Shown piece after piece: positions 41,905 through 54,144 of a stretch of DNA of 64,000 nt; position 1 is the stretch's first letter; each line of letters starts with the position of its first letter. The stretch comes from Fagopyrum homotropicum (taxonomy: Eukaryota; Streptophyta; Magnoliopsida; Caryophyllales; Polygonaceae), in contig BSWB01000005.1 of the NCBI GenBank assembly GCA_033239125.1, positions 14,561,447 to 14,625,446 of the forward strand, written 5' to 3'. A model generated the notes under the pieces. The model was given only the letters and a program-made list of their open reading frames with translations, did no database searches and was not told the DNA's origin. The position numbers and the translations under genes are program-made.

Positions 41905-44208
41905 TGTGAAATAATATGAAAAGGAAAAACAGCCAAAAGAGTCGATATTTTATTTCTTAACAGCTTAGGAATACACGTTTTACGAGAAAGTTTTGGAATA
42001 ATTATCCACACAATATTCTGAATTTATTATTCCAACTTTGAGAAGTTTGGAGAAGATGATCAAACCGCCTTCGGATCGGTAAAATGATAATTATCAACTT
42101 TGCTAAAAGATAATTATCGACTTTGCTAAAGGATAATTATCGACTTTGCTAAAGGATAATTATCGGCTTTGCTTTGAATAGCGGAAATTCTTTCATTTCC
42201 TTTCACATATCTCGTGAAAGCTTTGATTTCTCTCAATCTTCAAATTCAGATATACTCTTCGTTTGTAATCCAACTTCAAATCCAATTCAAATTTTTGTTC
42301 TCTTCATTTTGATACCAGACGATTTTGAGGTCAGGTCAAGCATATTCATCATGTGTCTAGTTCATTCGCTCATATTCCGGTGAATTCGGTGGTGTCCGAG
42401 CGTACTCTTCATCATTGTGCTTCCGAATCTTCTTTTGGTTCGTCAATCGGGTTATATTCAGATAATATCTAAATTTATTCGTTTTTCGTATTGCGATTTG
42501 ACCTAAATTGACCGTAGGCTTGTCAAAATGGATAAATTCAAATTTCATTATATTCGTTTAAATAATCTGATGATCTTAGGTTGTATGAATCACAAGATTT
42601 GATAATAAGTGGTTTCAAAATTGCCTTCGGGCAAAATGTTATGCTAGCTGCCAAAATTTAATTAATTAATTAAAGTTTTAATTAATTAAATTAAGATTCT
42701 AGAAAATGTCGTAAAGCTAATTAAACTCAAAGGAATGAATTTAATTGATCTTTGAAGCGAGAAGTTCAATACCAGGAATATGATCTTTTTGACAAATATT
42801 GTTGAAGTCTTTGGTCTAAGTATAGCTTAGTGTTTTGTGAGCGTATCTAGGTAAGTCTTTAGACTTACTTGGCTATGATCTGTAGAAAGTAGAAACCCAT
42901 GCCTGAGATATTCATATCTTGTTGTGTTGAATTGTGAATGATGCTATGCAATGTGATGTGTTATGTGTGAAGCATGCTTGTTGTATTTTATGATGAACAT
43001 GATGATGTAATGTATAAAACATCCTTAATGTTATTGTTGTGTATATCATGTTATGGTTAGGAGAAATGATTAAATTGACAAGTGTTAGCTTGTTGAGGCA
43101 TGATAAGCCTGTTAAGGCGTGTGTGTTATGATGGTGACCTGTAAAGGTCAAGAGTATGTAAAGATGGATAAATGACGCTTAGCTTAACCATTACTCAAGT
43201 AGCTAGGAGCATTTGTGATGTTGGGTTGATATGTCGCTCAGGTCGCTAATGTAAGTCAAGACGCTGAGCTTAACCATTAGCCATGCCGCTAGCTATTGTA
43301 ATGAATTCCCGAGCTTGGTCAAGCCTAGATCACTTGCGTTTGTATAAGAAATGACGTCGAGTTTGATGGTTTTCCAGGCTCGATTCGCACACCTAAATAA
43401 AGTGGTAAATGGTTGTATTAACATGAACGGAAAAATATTGCATGTGGTTAGGGGTTAAGATTATAACCCGCCCTGATAAATCCTGTCCCATAGGCTTGAT
43501 CACTCTGGATCCGACCTAAGAGAAAAATGTTTGAATTAACTTAATCCATGAAATGGTGGTGCTCACACCAAAGTCTGGACCGATATAAGAAATGATTCTG
43601 GATTTGGTTCGGGTCTCTAATTGTAAATTTCATACCACATTCATATGCATCATTAATATATGCATGATATCATCTCATAAGCATGTTATATGGTTTATGA
43701 ATACACGTGTTGTGTTGTGTTGTGATAAGTTGATATTTATGATCTCTCGTGAATAGATTATGATCTGTAGCTAAGGGTTGGAAAGAATTCTTTTTAGTTA
43801 ATGCCGATCATAGGGACGTTGCAAGGACGTCACCTTCAAGATGTGGAGAACCGGGGCAGAGTTAACCCAAAGGGTTGGTTGAACTTCTTTAAAAATTAAT
43901 CGTTTGCAAGCGAGTCTTTTGTTGCCTGTGTGCAACTCTGTAAATGTGTTGGCTTCAAGATGATGTTTCATGACAACTATTTAATTTTTATGTTTTGTAG
44001 TGTCGTTTTGGATATACGTACATACTAATTGCATGCATGGTGTTATGTAAATGTTTTCTAAATGACAAGTTGGATGTTTTCATTATTTCTCTGTGTTTCT
44101 TGTTGCAAGGTCCTATTTGTAAAGTTGTTGTCAGGCTAACTGATGGGACTCATTGTGTGGTCCTTAGCCTAGTGACGTCTTGGGTTACTTAAAACCCGAA
44201 TCGTTACA
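41905..44208 (+). repeat. Tekay-like LTR remnant (solo or truncated)
   Basis: It ends AACCCGAATCGTTACA, with the preceding GCAAGGTCC...GTTGTTGTCAGGCTAA...GGGACTCATTGTGTGGTCCTTAGCC matching the end of LTR E. The start is uncertain; 41905 (TGTGAAATAATATG) is only a guess. A 23-bp repeat lies at 42086-42175. Confidence 0.5.
42086..42175. repeat. 23-bp tandem repeat, four copies
   Basis: Unit GATAATTATCGACTTTGCTAAAG, in register at 42086, 42109, 42132 and 42155. Each begins with the palindrome GATAATTATC. Confidence 0.9.
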
Positions 44209-45230
44209 AAAAAAACATGTGGGAAAAGTATGATCCGTTGGTAATACATTGCCAACTTTTTCAAGAAGGGCACTATACCCACCTTGTGTCATATTGTGGT
44301 TGATCTCTTACTCTATAAAAGAGCTCTTATTGCGGCTAATTTTAATGTGGAAGAACCACGATCTAGTGGCCTTTCTAAATGGTCTCTACACTTCAAAAAA
44401 CTTATGTGACAATAAGGAAGTGTTGTCCTGATCAAGACCAAACACCATGGTTGGTTATTCAATGTTCATCTTTTATTCGGTAAACGCATGACTTTTATGC
44501 AATACATCATTGATACTTGATTCATAGATAGATGTGCTAGGGTCAAACCATTGAGGTGGAAAAATGTTGGACTAGCTATCTACGTCAAAAAACATTATTT
44601 GAGTAGGATTTAAATTATCAAATAATTGCATCCCTATCCTAAATAAAATTTCATATCATTGAATATTAAGTTTGGATGCTTCTCTACAAGGAGCATATAG
44701 GCAAATAATGGTTTTCCATGTGATGACCATCAAAAATAACCCTCAAGAAACCATTTCAACATAGATGAACTAGAACATCATATAATTTATGATTACAAAA
44801 ACACAATCAATAAATTTAGTGGTATAACCACCACCACTTGGTTGACATCTATCATACATTCATTCACGATTGTCCATATTTGAATACCTTTGGTATAAAA
44901 AAAAACATACCCAAAAAAATTATCTTACGATATAGAAAATAATAAAAGCACAAAAATAATCAATTTTGTTATATTTTATCCTAATTATCCAAAATAGTAG
45001 TAGTAGGAAATTATGGTTATGTGTTGTACAGTTCTAGAAATAGTCTTTTATAACCACGACTTTATCACACTTTTAGCCTCAAATAGGTTTTTGCGGCTAC
45101 CAGTGGCGAAAATACCCACAAATAAACATATCGAAGCTAAATTTGTAATAGAAAATATATGAGAATAATTTTTTTTTCTATTTTACTTCGCAAATATTAT
45201 AATTTATAGACAATCTTGTCATTTTTAAAA
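44209..45230. other. Intergenic, nothing recognised
   Basis: No convincing coding or repeat structure; the ORF at 44249-44431 has no family signature. Confidence 0.5.
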
Positions 45231-45239
45231 GATTTTGCA

Positions 45240-45556
45240 AATTAAAATGTTTCATTGTTTGCATGTTTAGAAGACATTTGAGTGAAATATATATAGTATA
45301 GATCATATGAGAACAACCCTTATCGTGCAATCATGAGAACAGTTCGTAGTTATTATTAGTTTCAGAATATTATTTATCTAATAATTATGATATTTACCCT
45401 AAATCTCGACCCTTAATACTCACCATCCGAGAATCTACAATTGTTCTCATGATTGCACGATAAGGTTGTTCTCATGGGAACAACACCCTATATATATATA
45501 TACACAAGATTTTTCTCAAATGTCAACATGCAAAACAATGAAACATTTTAATTTAA
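45240..45556. mobile_element. Outer inverted-repeat element interrupted by a MITE
   Basis: Left arm AATTAAAATGTTTCATTG...GCATGTTTAGAAGACATTTGAG (45240-45282) pairs with the right arm CTCAAATGTCAACATGC...CAATGAAACATTTTAATTT (about 45515-45556). The insertion between the arms is the MITE at 45308-45474. Confidence 0.6.
45308..45474. mobile_element. Inner MITE with 33-bp terminal inverted repeats
   Basis: TGAGAACAACCCTTATCGTG...AATCATGAGAAC at the left and the complement (GTTCTCATGATTGCACGATAAGG...TTCTCA) at the right, with one indel. The core is AT-rich. The right flank ACAACACCCTATA resembles the end of the element at 34332. Confidence 0.7.
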
Positions 45557-45593
45557 AATTTATAGAATGAATGAGGAAATAGAAGGGTATGCC

Positions 45594-46240
45594 TAGACCT
45601 GTACAAATCCGGGTTGGTCCGTCCAACCCGCCCGCCCGGGAAAAACATGGATATGTGCAACAAGTTTGGTCCGTTTGGGTCTGGTCCGGCCCGTATATTG
45701 GTGGGACGGGTATGGGTGAACATTTTTGCCCGCGGGTTAACCCGACTCGGCCTGTATTTAATTTTGTACAAATAATTTTTTAATATATGTATATATAATT
45801 TATATTGTTTTATATGTCACATACATACTTTGATTTTTTATTTAGTTTGTTTGGAGTATTTTGATGAGTTATTCTCGTTTGTAATACAAGCTAGATTGCA
45901 CGGCTAACTTGATTGTAATGATACTTGTTATTTTCAGGTATTTGAATTTATTCAATTTTGTGTGTTGATTATCGTTGAACTTGTTAATAATGCACTATGC
46001 AAGCATAATTGGATTGAAAGTGTGTTAAATACATTATATTACTTGTTTTGAACGATAAATCTCAGGGAAAAATTGCACAATCGCGTACATACAGGCCATC
46101 CGGACCGGCCCACTTTTTACATGGGTGGACATGAGAAACGCTTGTGGCCCAGACAAGCCGGGTTGGGCCAACCCAACCCACACCTTCCGGATAGAGTTTT
46201 TAGTTATAGCCCGGCCTAAACCCGCTTTCGTACAGGTCTA
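45594..46240. mobile_element. Non-autonomous hAT-type element, 8-bp TSD (7/8)
   Basis: TIRs TAGACCTGTACAAATCCGGG and the complement of CCCGCTTTCGTACAGGTCTA. Flanks GGTATGCC (45586-45593) and GGTATGAC (46241-46248). It contains several GGGTTGG / CCAACCC blocks. The short ORFs on both strands (45553-45783) are TIR artefacts. Confidence 0.7.
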
Positions 46241-46248
46241 GGTATGAC

Positions 46249-47262
46249 GTGAAGAGGGGACTGGATATATAAGAAGAGTGTGTACATTGTTAATGAAACA
46301 AGTAGAAAAGTAGAATCAATAAATCTTTGTTGACAACTTAACGGGGAAGAATGAGATAACAAATGCACTCGCAAATATTCCCACAGATAAAGTTCGATGG
46401 TATTTGCATCAAATGTGCCCTCGATTTTGGCCTCACTTGATTCCGAGAGTAACTACCCACAAATGTAACGTTAAAAAAAATTAAGTTCGGGTACGTAGCT
46501 ACGAAATTGACAACCATTTTATTCGATTTCGTAATTTTTGGAGAGTAACTAACGACTTTGCCCTAAAATTTGTTTTCTTTGCTAATTAGCCACGACATTC
46601 AACTGCATAGTGATTTCTTTGCTATATAGCCACAAAATGTGTGTTAGATGTTATATCCGAGGGTAATCACGAAGTTACCCTAAAAACATTTTGAGGTTAA
46701 GTCGTTGTGGCTCAAACGTGTTTCATGTATAAACAACGCTAATTAAATTTGTCAAATGATCGTCGGTTATTTATTCGTATTTTGATAGAAAACTCGTTTA
46801 ATTAATGTAATATGAAAATTTCAATTTATATTCTCATTTAAATTTACATGAATTTCATTAAAAAGTTTATAATCAATATCAATTCTTTATACTAAAGTAG
46901 AGTTCTCTTGATCTGCCCGATGCGAGGATTTTGAAATCGAGCTCTCTCAATTAAAACCATAATTTTTTTCTATAAATTATAAAATTAAATTTTTTATAAC
47001 AACCATTTGAAATCTTTTATTTCTAAATGTTTCAATTTCAAATCTTTTGGTTCAGATCACGTTTTTACAAAAAATAAGTTTCAACCAATTGCAAATATAA
47101 TTTGATAAATTTAAAAAAATAATTAAAAAAACTGGTATATATTTTGTTTGATTATAGCCAAAGTTAAAACATCTGAAAAATTACAATAACATCCATACAT
47201 TTCAAATTTAAGAGCAACCTAAATTTAGGGCCAAATGTTTTTTAAAAAAATATTTAGACCGA
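46249..47262. other. Intergenic, nothing recognised
   Basis: AT-rich, no gene or clear repeat. Confidence 0.55.
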
Positions 47263-47780
47263 ATCAATTTTTTTTTTTTTTTTTGATCAAGAAGGTAAGA
47301 GGCTCGATTACACCAAACATACTTGATGTATCGAGAGGCCGACAACCGGCAAACGGGCAAACCGTCATGCAAATACAAAAACCAAAAACGGAAACAATAC
47401 AATCACCGCAAGCAAAGACCGAAAAAACGAGAAAGATCCAAAAAACAGAACAACTACTCCTTGGGAGAAGACGTGGAACACTCGAGGCAAGCAAAACATG
47501 GAGAGGGCATGGGCTAGATGAACTGACGCGGTGTCTCGCCGCTGGGAAGTAGGATGGTAGAAACCTTTTTAAGGGGGTGTCATACCTCCTGCGGAAATGT
47601 GGATCCCACGACGTTGCCCCCACCAAGATGGAGGATCTTCGGAGACCTCGAACACAACCACGATCACAATCAACACGATCAACAGGGGCATGTGACTACG
47701 ACATCTTCCAAGACAATCGTTTAGACCACACTCGAGAAACATCTTCAAAGAGGAAAGTCATCCCATAATTTTTGGAAGGA
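47263..47780 (-). mobile_element. Probable LINE 3' end fragment (minus) with poly(A)
   Basis: A run of T at about 47268-47284 is followed by GATCAAGAAGG, the complement of CCTTCTTGATC plus poly(A), a common plant L1 3' end form. No coding domain could be read upstream of it. Confidence 0.4.
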
Positions 47781-49895
47781 TGAAATCTGGATTCCAAAAG
47801 CTCGGCATAATTTATTTATTTTAAAAGCTAACTTTTACTTGCTTATTCATAACATTAATGTTGGAGGTTAATTTTGTGGTTGTTCTTGTGTAGATGGATC
47901 ATTGTCCTCAATTATAACAGTTGTTCATATCTTCTTTGAAGGACTTTATTTGTTATTGAAATGCAGTATCTCAAGTTGTTTAGAGTCTTCAACATACTCT
48001 AAATTTCGCAGTGTGATTTCAATTTTGTGAGGTATCACAATTTTGACAAACATTAGTGGTGTTTTGAAATGGTATTTACCTCCTTTTTCCTTGCTACAAT
48101 TAGTCAACCAAAATGACTCATGTGTTTCGTATAAGATGAAGTGTCTACTAACCAAGTAGAATTTTTTTTTGCCAACTAAGGGATACAAGGATTCTACACT
48201 TCATAAGTTTACAACTTGTTATTTGTAACTTAGTCAAAACGAGGGCAACAAAGGGCCCATTCAAAGCGGATTTCGCATCCTTAGAAAACCAAACACAAAT
48301 AGTTCTTTCATTACAAAATTGTTTAGATCTCATCAAATCATTTAAACATATTTTTTTGGTTTTTTTTATTTATTTTCACCTAATGGATATTATCTACTCT
48401 GACGATGATTCTTCGCGAGTAAGTTTCATATCTAATATTGATTTTTAAAAATTTTAATATATTTTAAAACCAATAAATTAAAGAGATCTTGCCCTAAAAG
48501 TTTCAAATCTGCACAATTTTGTGACATCTATAAATATTGTTTATTTATCTTCAATTTGAGATAGCCTGATAGGTACCAATTCCTTATATTTTTTTAATTT
48601 TTGTTCTAATGTTGTTGCATCAAACTTTAATCCTTCTTCATCCTTGCAATCTTCTTTTTCCATTTTTGCATCGTTCTTTTTTGCAGATAAGTATATGCTG
48701 CAACATCTTTAAGCCGACCCAATTGCAAATGTGTTGGTATCTTGTATTCTTGATGAGATTTTGCAAACGATTAGCCATCTCATGTAGGGTACCCGAAAAA
48801 CTATTCTACCCGATCCAGCAAAGTCGGACAATAGAGCTACTTCAAAGCCTTGAACAACAGCAAGCAAAGCGGGATCCAACTCCTCACTAGCAAAGACGCT
48901 CATTAAAGGCTTGTCAAATGGTGAGATGAAAGCCAACAAAAGCCATCAAGATAGTGGATTAACAAGCAAGAGAAGAGTAGTTGGAGCTTTCTCGACCTTA
49001 ATAAGGAAAACTACATTTTCATAAAAAGTAAAGAAAACTACTTGTCATGCATCGTAGGGAGGATTCATACGACGGTACGAGTGATAGGTATACACTTGGA
49101 TCGCTTGAAGTTGTCTATTTTTTGAGGGCATGTACGTTCTCTGAGGTCGGAATAGGAATCGGCCGTTAGAGGGTTTAGTTATTAAGGTTTATGGTACAGA
49201 GGGTGCTATTTATGTTTAATACAAGAAAAGTACGTGGGAGAAGCACATGGAGTGATGCAAAAATGATTAGCTTATGTGTTAATCCTTGACTACCAAATTA
49301 CTAAAAATTGGCTATGCTTAGTTGTGGTTATGGTTAGTTGTAGAAGGTGGAATTGTCGGAAAAGATTTCGCTTTGAAAGTCCGTCGATGGTAGCTATGGT
49401 GGCAATGCATGCGGTGGTGTGCCGACTCTCGAATTTTTTTGGATAAAATTGCTAATTAAGCCTTTTACAACTATTACCCTATTAAGAGTACTCATAGCTT
49501 AAATTTATTTTGTAAATATAACCCTATTTAACCCAAATTTTTTCATCTAGGGGAAATTATATATAGAGTACAATTAGAGGGACTACAAAGTAAAAACCTA
49601 TAAAAGAATAGCCTATTTAACCCAATAACTTTCAATTTTCTTTATGAATTAATATATAATGGTTGTAACCACTAAATATATTTAATTATATAAATTAAAT
49701 ATTATACGTATATTATACATTCAATAATTATAATAATAAATATTTTTTTAAATACGCCCTAAACTAGTCATAACTAAATTAAACTAGCTATAGAAGTTTA
49801 AGGCGACCAGCTAAGCACACTACATTCAAGAAGCGTGAGTGTGAGGAAAGGCGTGATACTGGTTCATATACCATCCCAAAGTTCCAGTTTGTTCA
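47781..49895. other. Intergenic, nothing recognised
   Basis: Several short ORFs without family features; a T-rich stretch near 48348-48370. Confidence 0.55.
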
Positions 49896-49904
49896 TTTTA
49901 AATT

Positions 49905-50924
49905 GGGAAATTCCGGATGGTACCCTCGTGGTTTGGGGTATTCCGGATTTTGTCCACCAGTTTTTTCAAGTTCGGATGGTACCCTCAAGTTTATGTTGTT
50001 TTCCGGATTTTGCCCAAATTCATTACACTTTTTTAAATTCCATTAAAAACATACAAAAGAAAATAAACTAAAATTAAAAAATAACTTAAAATAGAAATAA
50101 TAATTTATTTAATTTAAAAATAAAGTAAAACAGTAACTTTTATAAAAAAATATATATTATATTAATTTAAAAATAAATAAATTAAATAAATTTTAAAAAA
50201 TTCAAAAATCAGTATTTTATTTATTTTAAAAATAAATAAACGAATTAGCATATTTTTTACAAAATCTAAAAATATAAGTGTTATACTTTATTTAAAAAAT
50301 AAATAAAATAAGGACTCTTTTAAATAATAAAAAAGCACTGTTTTAATTTATTATTAAAATAAATAAATAATTTTTCTATTTTATTTATTTCCCAAAACTA
50401 AAAGAAAGAAAATAAAGTAATATTAAAAAATAAAAAAAAATAGAAAACTGATTTATTCAATTTAATAATAAATTAAAACAGTGATTTTTTAAAAAAAATT
50501 TTTAAAAATCCTTATTTTATTTATTTTTGAAATAAAGTATAAAACTTATTTTTTTAGATTTTGTTAAAAAATACTAACCCAATTTATTTATTTTTAAAAT
50601 AAAAGAAAACACTGATTTTTTTTAATTTTTTAAAAATTATCTAACGAATTTATTTTTAAATTAATATAATATATATATATATATTTTAAAAGTTACTGTT
50701 TTACTTTATTTTTAAAATAAATTAATTATTCTTTCTATTTTAAGTTGTTTTTTAATTTTAGTTTATTTTTTTTTGTACGTTTTTAATGGAATTTAAAAAA
50801 GTGTAATGAATTTGGGCAAAATCCGGAAAACAACATAAACTTGAGGGTACCATCCGAACTTGAAAAAACTGGTGGGCAAAATCCGGAATACCCCAAACCA
50901 CGAGGGTACCATCCGGAATTTCCC
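49905..50924. mobile_element. Fold-back Mutator-type element, 9-bp TSD TTTTAAATT
   Basis: The element reads GGGAAATTCCGGATGGTACC at the left end and its complement at the right end, with a perfect 9-bp duplication at 49896-49904 and 50925-50933. The arms stay alignable far into the element (for example CTCGTGGTTTGGGGTATTCC, GTTGTTTTCCGGATTTTGCCC and TTACACTTTTTTAAATTCC each have a partner), so most of the 1020 bp could form one hairpin. The centre (about 50415) is very AT-rich. There is no transposase. A 9-bp TSD is diagnostic of MULEs. The nearest gene is AHP6-like, downstream. Confidence 0.92.
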
Positions 50925-51019
50925 TTTTAAATTATTTAATTTCATAAAAAATAAATGTGTAATATTTTGACTTGTTTTTTTTGTTTTATAACTTTTATTC
51001 TGCAAATTGGGGGACCCTC

Positions 51020-51027
51020 TATAAATA
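51020..51027 (+). promoter_or_regulatory. TATA box of the AHP6-like gene
   Basis: TATAAATA, 187 bp upstream of the ATG and 87 bp after the fold-back element's duplication. Confidence 0.7.
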
Positions 51028-51206
51028 TGAACGGTGGTTTCCTCATGTTCAGACTCCATTGCCAAACTCATAATCTTCCCGCTCCTGCTTATAGAAAACA
51101 CAGAAACCAAATCCAAATTTAGATTTTGTGATCGAGAGATTCCTGACACTAATCCGTACGATCGGAGGAGTATCAAACACCGGACAAGACGGCGGTTCCG
51201 TTGTTG

Positions 51207-52574
51207 ATGCTTGATTTGGCCGGCGACCAACTGCTCGGCGAGATGAATCGTTTGCTGAATTTACTCTTTCATCAGGTTCGTCAAGTTTTCGAAACTCGAA
51301 TCGAACATCTCCGCTGAATCTTTTTTCTGTCAGTTACGATCTGATTCAAATATGAAACGCAGGGAGTTCTGGATGAGTATTTCCTTGAGCTTCAACAATT
51401 GGAAGATGAAACTGAACCGAATTTCGTTATCGAAGTCGTTAACATTTACTTCCAGGAGACCGAGAAACATCTCAAGATTCTGCATCGACTACTGTATGTA
51501 TTCAATTTTTTCTAAAACTGACAGGTCTGATTACCGATCGGTTGATTTTGTTAATTACGAACGATGTGACTTTTTAATTGTAATGAGCTTTGATGGAATT
51601 TCACAGAATGGAGATGGATGTAACGGAATTCAAGAAAGTAGGAGTGTATACAAATCAGATGATAGGAAGCAGTTCAAGCATCGGCGCAAAGCGTATCCGC
51701 AACGTTTGCCTTGCCTTTCGCTGTGCTGCTGAACTCTCTAACCGCCCTGGGTAACCGCTTTCGGATCATCATGCCTGACTTTAATCTTGTGGAAATCCAA
51801 GAAATTTTGATCTGAATCTTGACAGGTGTTTGAGAGCTTTGTCAGTGCTTGAACAGGAGTATTGCTATCTCAAAAATAATTTGCACGACTTTTTTCAAGT
51901 AAGGCAAATCGTAGCTTTCTATTTTTAGGTCATATAATGAATAATTATATCAACTACAAGACGCTGAAATTACACAATCTAGCTGTTAATTGCTTTTCGT
52001 TGATTTATTTTTTTCGTCGTCTATTTACTAGTCCTCACAAAACATAACGTTTCTAGTATGAAAACCAACGGTGGAAATCATCTTATGCCAAGAATAGTAA
52101 CAAGTCTCGTGTATCACACTATAAAATCACGTCATGTGTAATGTGATTCGGTGGTTTAAGTGGTCGAATCGAGTTGCTATTGTCACTTTCCACATAAAAT
52201 TATCCATCAAATAAGTAGGAACGTAGTTGGGTTCCAGAACAATTTTTTTCACCGCAATTAAACAGTCTAACTCAATGAAGTGATCACTCAAATGTAGTAG
52301 TATGCTGGCTGATGACATTGCAAAATACACTCCTTCTGGATCTGAGGAAATGTGTGATGGAATTGTTCCATCTGTTGTAATAGACATTGCTTTGGTTGAG
52401 TTTAAATATAGAATGATTTCGTTTCTTTTCAATAAAAAAATGTAGCAAAATTTTTATTTAGAAATATTTACATTGATTACCGAAGGGGTTAACATTCTTT
52501 GTATGAATATCAAATTACAGATGCAGCAACAAAGAGCGTTGGCAGCTGGTGCGAGGTACCTGGTGTTGAACTGA
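51207..52574 (+). CDS. AHP6: AHP6-like histidine-phosphotransfer pseudo-protein
   Basis: Five exons: 51207-51275, 51363-51493, 51607-51750, 51826-51898 and 52521-52574, all with GT-AG borders; 156 residues. The start at 51207 (MLDLAGDQLL) gives the usual N-terminus. Landmarks: LFHQGVLDEYFLELQQLEDET (residues 20-40), FVIEVVNIYF (44-53), TNQMIGSSSSIGA (82-94) and RNVCLAFRCAAELSNRPGCLRAL. Active phosphotransfer proteins have His, followed by Lys three residues later, before GSSSSIGA; here Asn83 and Ile86 stand there, as in Arabidopsis AHP6 (Asn and Val). Such proteins cannot carry phosphate and dampen the cytokinin two-component relay between receptor kinases and response regulators. No frame break is seen, so the gene is likely functional. 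An alternative is another AHP paralogue that lost its His independently. Confidence 0.93.
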
Positions 52575-53908
52575 TTGACGGCGTCATAGCAGCAACGACA
52601 TCATCAAAGAGGAAGTCGTTGATTATGTTTTACTTGCTTAATTCATACAGAAGACTCATTTTAGTATAATATCATGATTAGAAGCTTTAAGAATAAGTTG
52701 TATGTAAGTATCAAGAAATGAGTACGTGCAATGCGGACATATTATGCATTAATGCCTATGCCAACTAATAGATGCTAGCCCAGAATCTAGAACGCATGAC
52801 TGTGGAGAAACAAGTCTTATGTCTTATAAAGTTAGATCTGAACATGCGTTGGTTCACATCTTCTGTTTTATCACTTTCATGGGGTGGGTGATTACTGGTT
52901 TGGCTTCGGTGGCAGTTGGGGGCAACAGGATTTGATGTTCCATACTCAAATCAGCCGGAAGCTGAAGCTGCTCGAGAGAAATGAGGCATCACCCAGCCTT
53001 GAATGTGCCGCTCCATAAGGCATATAGGTTAGATGGTCCAAAATATGATTTTCAACAAAAATGTCTATTAACGACTTTATCTTTGAGAGTATGAGGACGA
53101 TGCTGCATATGATGTTTGATAATAAAAAAATAAAAAAAATTTGTTTGAAGCCTGTACAAAACCCTAGTGCCAAAAAATGATGGGTGCAAGATTAGTTTAT
53201 CGTTTAGTGAGAAAGGAAGGGCATGTCTTTTTGTTTTGTTTACTTGATCCAAAGTCTGCGACTCATCATGCGTTGAAAGCCATACATGCTCTTTTCATAA
53301 GAATTGAATTAATTAAGTAATCATGAGTGTGGAAAAAATATTGTCATTTCTAAGTACACATGCATTGTGATACTCAACATTCCAACAAGATTACAGTGTT
53401 AAGTTTTTGTTTTTTTAATGTATTTTATTGATTAGAAATAATTGGGCCAAATGTGCAAAAGCCTCGTAACTCTCTCCCTCTCTCTCTACTAAGAGTGATA
53501 ATGTGAGCAACCTCATGAAACCCTAGATTTCTACTAAAGTGGAAGGATGATGAACTAGGGTTTGAACCAAACCAAACCAAACCAAACCTAACCTGGAGTT
53601 ATTTCAGAACTATATATGCATTATAACATCATCACATATGATTGTGAAAAGTTTTTTATTCTGATGTTATTTTAGAAAAACATTTAGTAATTTTACTTAA
53701 CTATTGTTGTCACTTTGTTGATTAATGAATGTCTTTAGGGTAACATTTCATTTTAGCTAGGATTTATAATGTTATGTTCGAGCGGTAATAGGTCCGCTCG
53801 GTAGGGGTGAAAAGGGAGATTATTTTGTGGAGTTCAGTTCACAAAGATTATTTGGATGAAGATAATTTGAGGAGATGATAAGGGGACAAAAAAATCTGGA
53901 GAATTTTA
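52575..53908. other. Downstream intergenic region of the AHP6-like gene
   Basis: No gene found. At about 52916-52981 an exon-like stretch (acceptor TGGCAG, then LGATGFDVPYSNQPEAEAAR and a stop) may be an orphan or lost exon; I could not place it in a family. Microsatellites: CT run near 53475-53488 and CCAAA repeats at about 53565-53590. Confidence 0.5.
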
Positions 53909-54144
53909 GCTCCGTTTGGTTGTAACTCTGAACATGGAAACGGAGTGGAAATGAATCTAGTCAACTTGTTCATGTGATTTCATGCAAATTGCATTTGCTT
54001 TATAGGGTATCAAGCTAAACAAATTATACTCCAATTACTTCAAAACACAAGGAATGATTCCAAAAAGTTTCATGAATAAGGGTATAGGTATGAAATAAAT
54101 TTGTTTTCATTTCGTTTCCGTTTTCAGAATTAAAACCAAACGAG
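53909..54144. mobile_element. MITE-like element with GCTCGTTTGGTT ends
   Basis: Left GCTCCGTTTGGTTGTAACTC and right complement GCTCGTTTGGTTTTAATTC; further pairing of GGAAACGGA with TCCGTTTTC. The duplication is unclear (TTA or TTTA). Confidence 0.55.

Noticed and set aside
46430..46730. Possible partner arm for 45040-45110 making a large inverted-repeat element
   Set aside because: Only short phrases (CCACGACTT / AAGTCGTTGTGG) pair; similarity was too weak to support borders.
48609..48939. 93-codon plus and 76-codon minus ORFs
   Set aside because: No domain, no start context, opposite-strand overlap and AT-rich surroundings.
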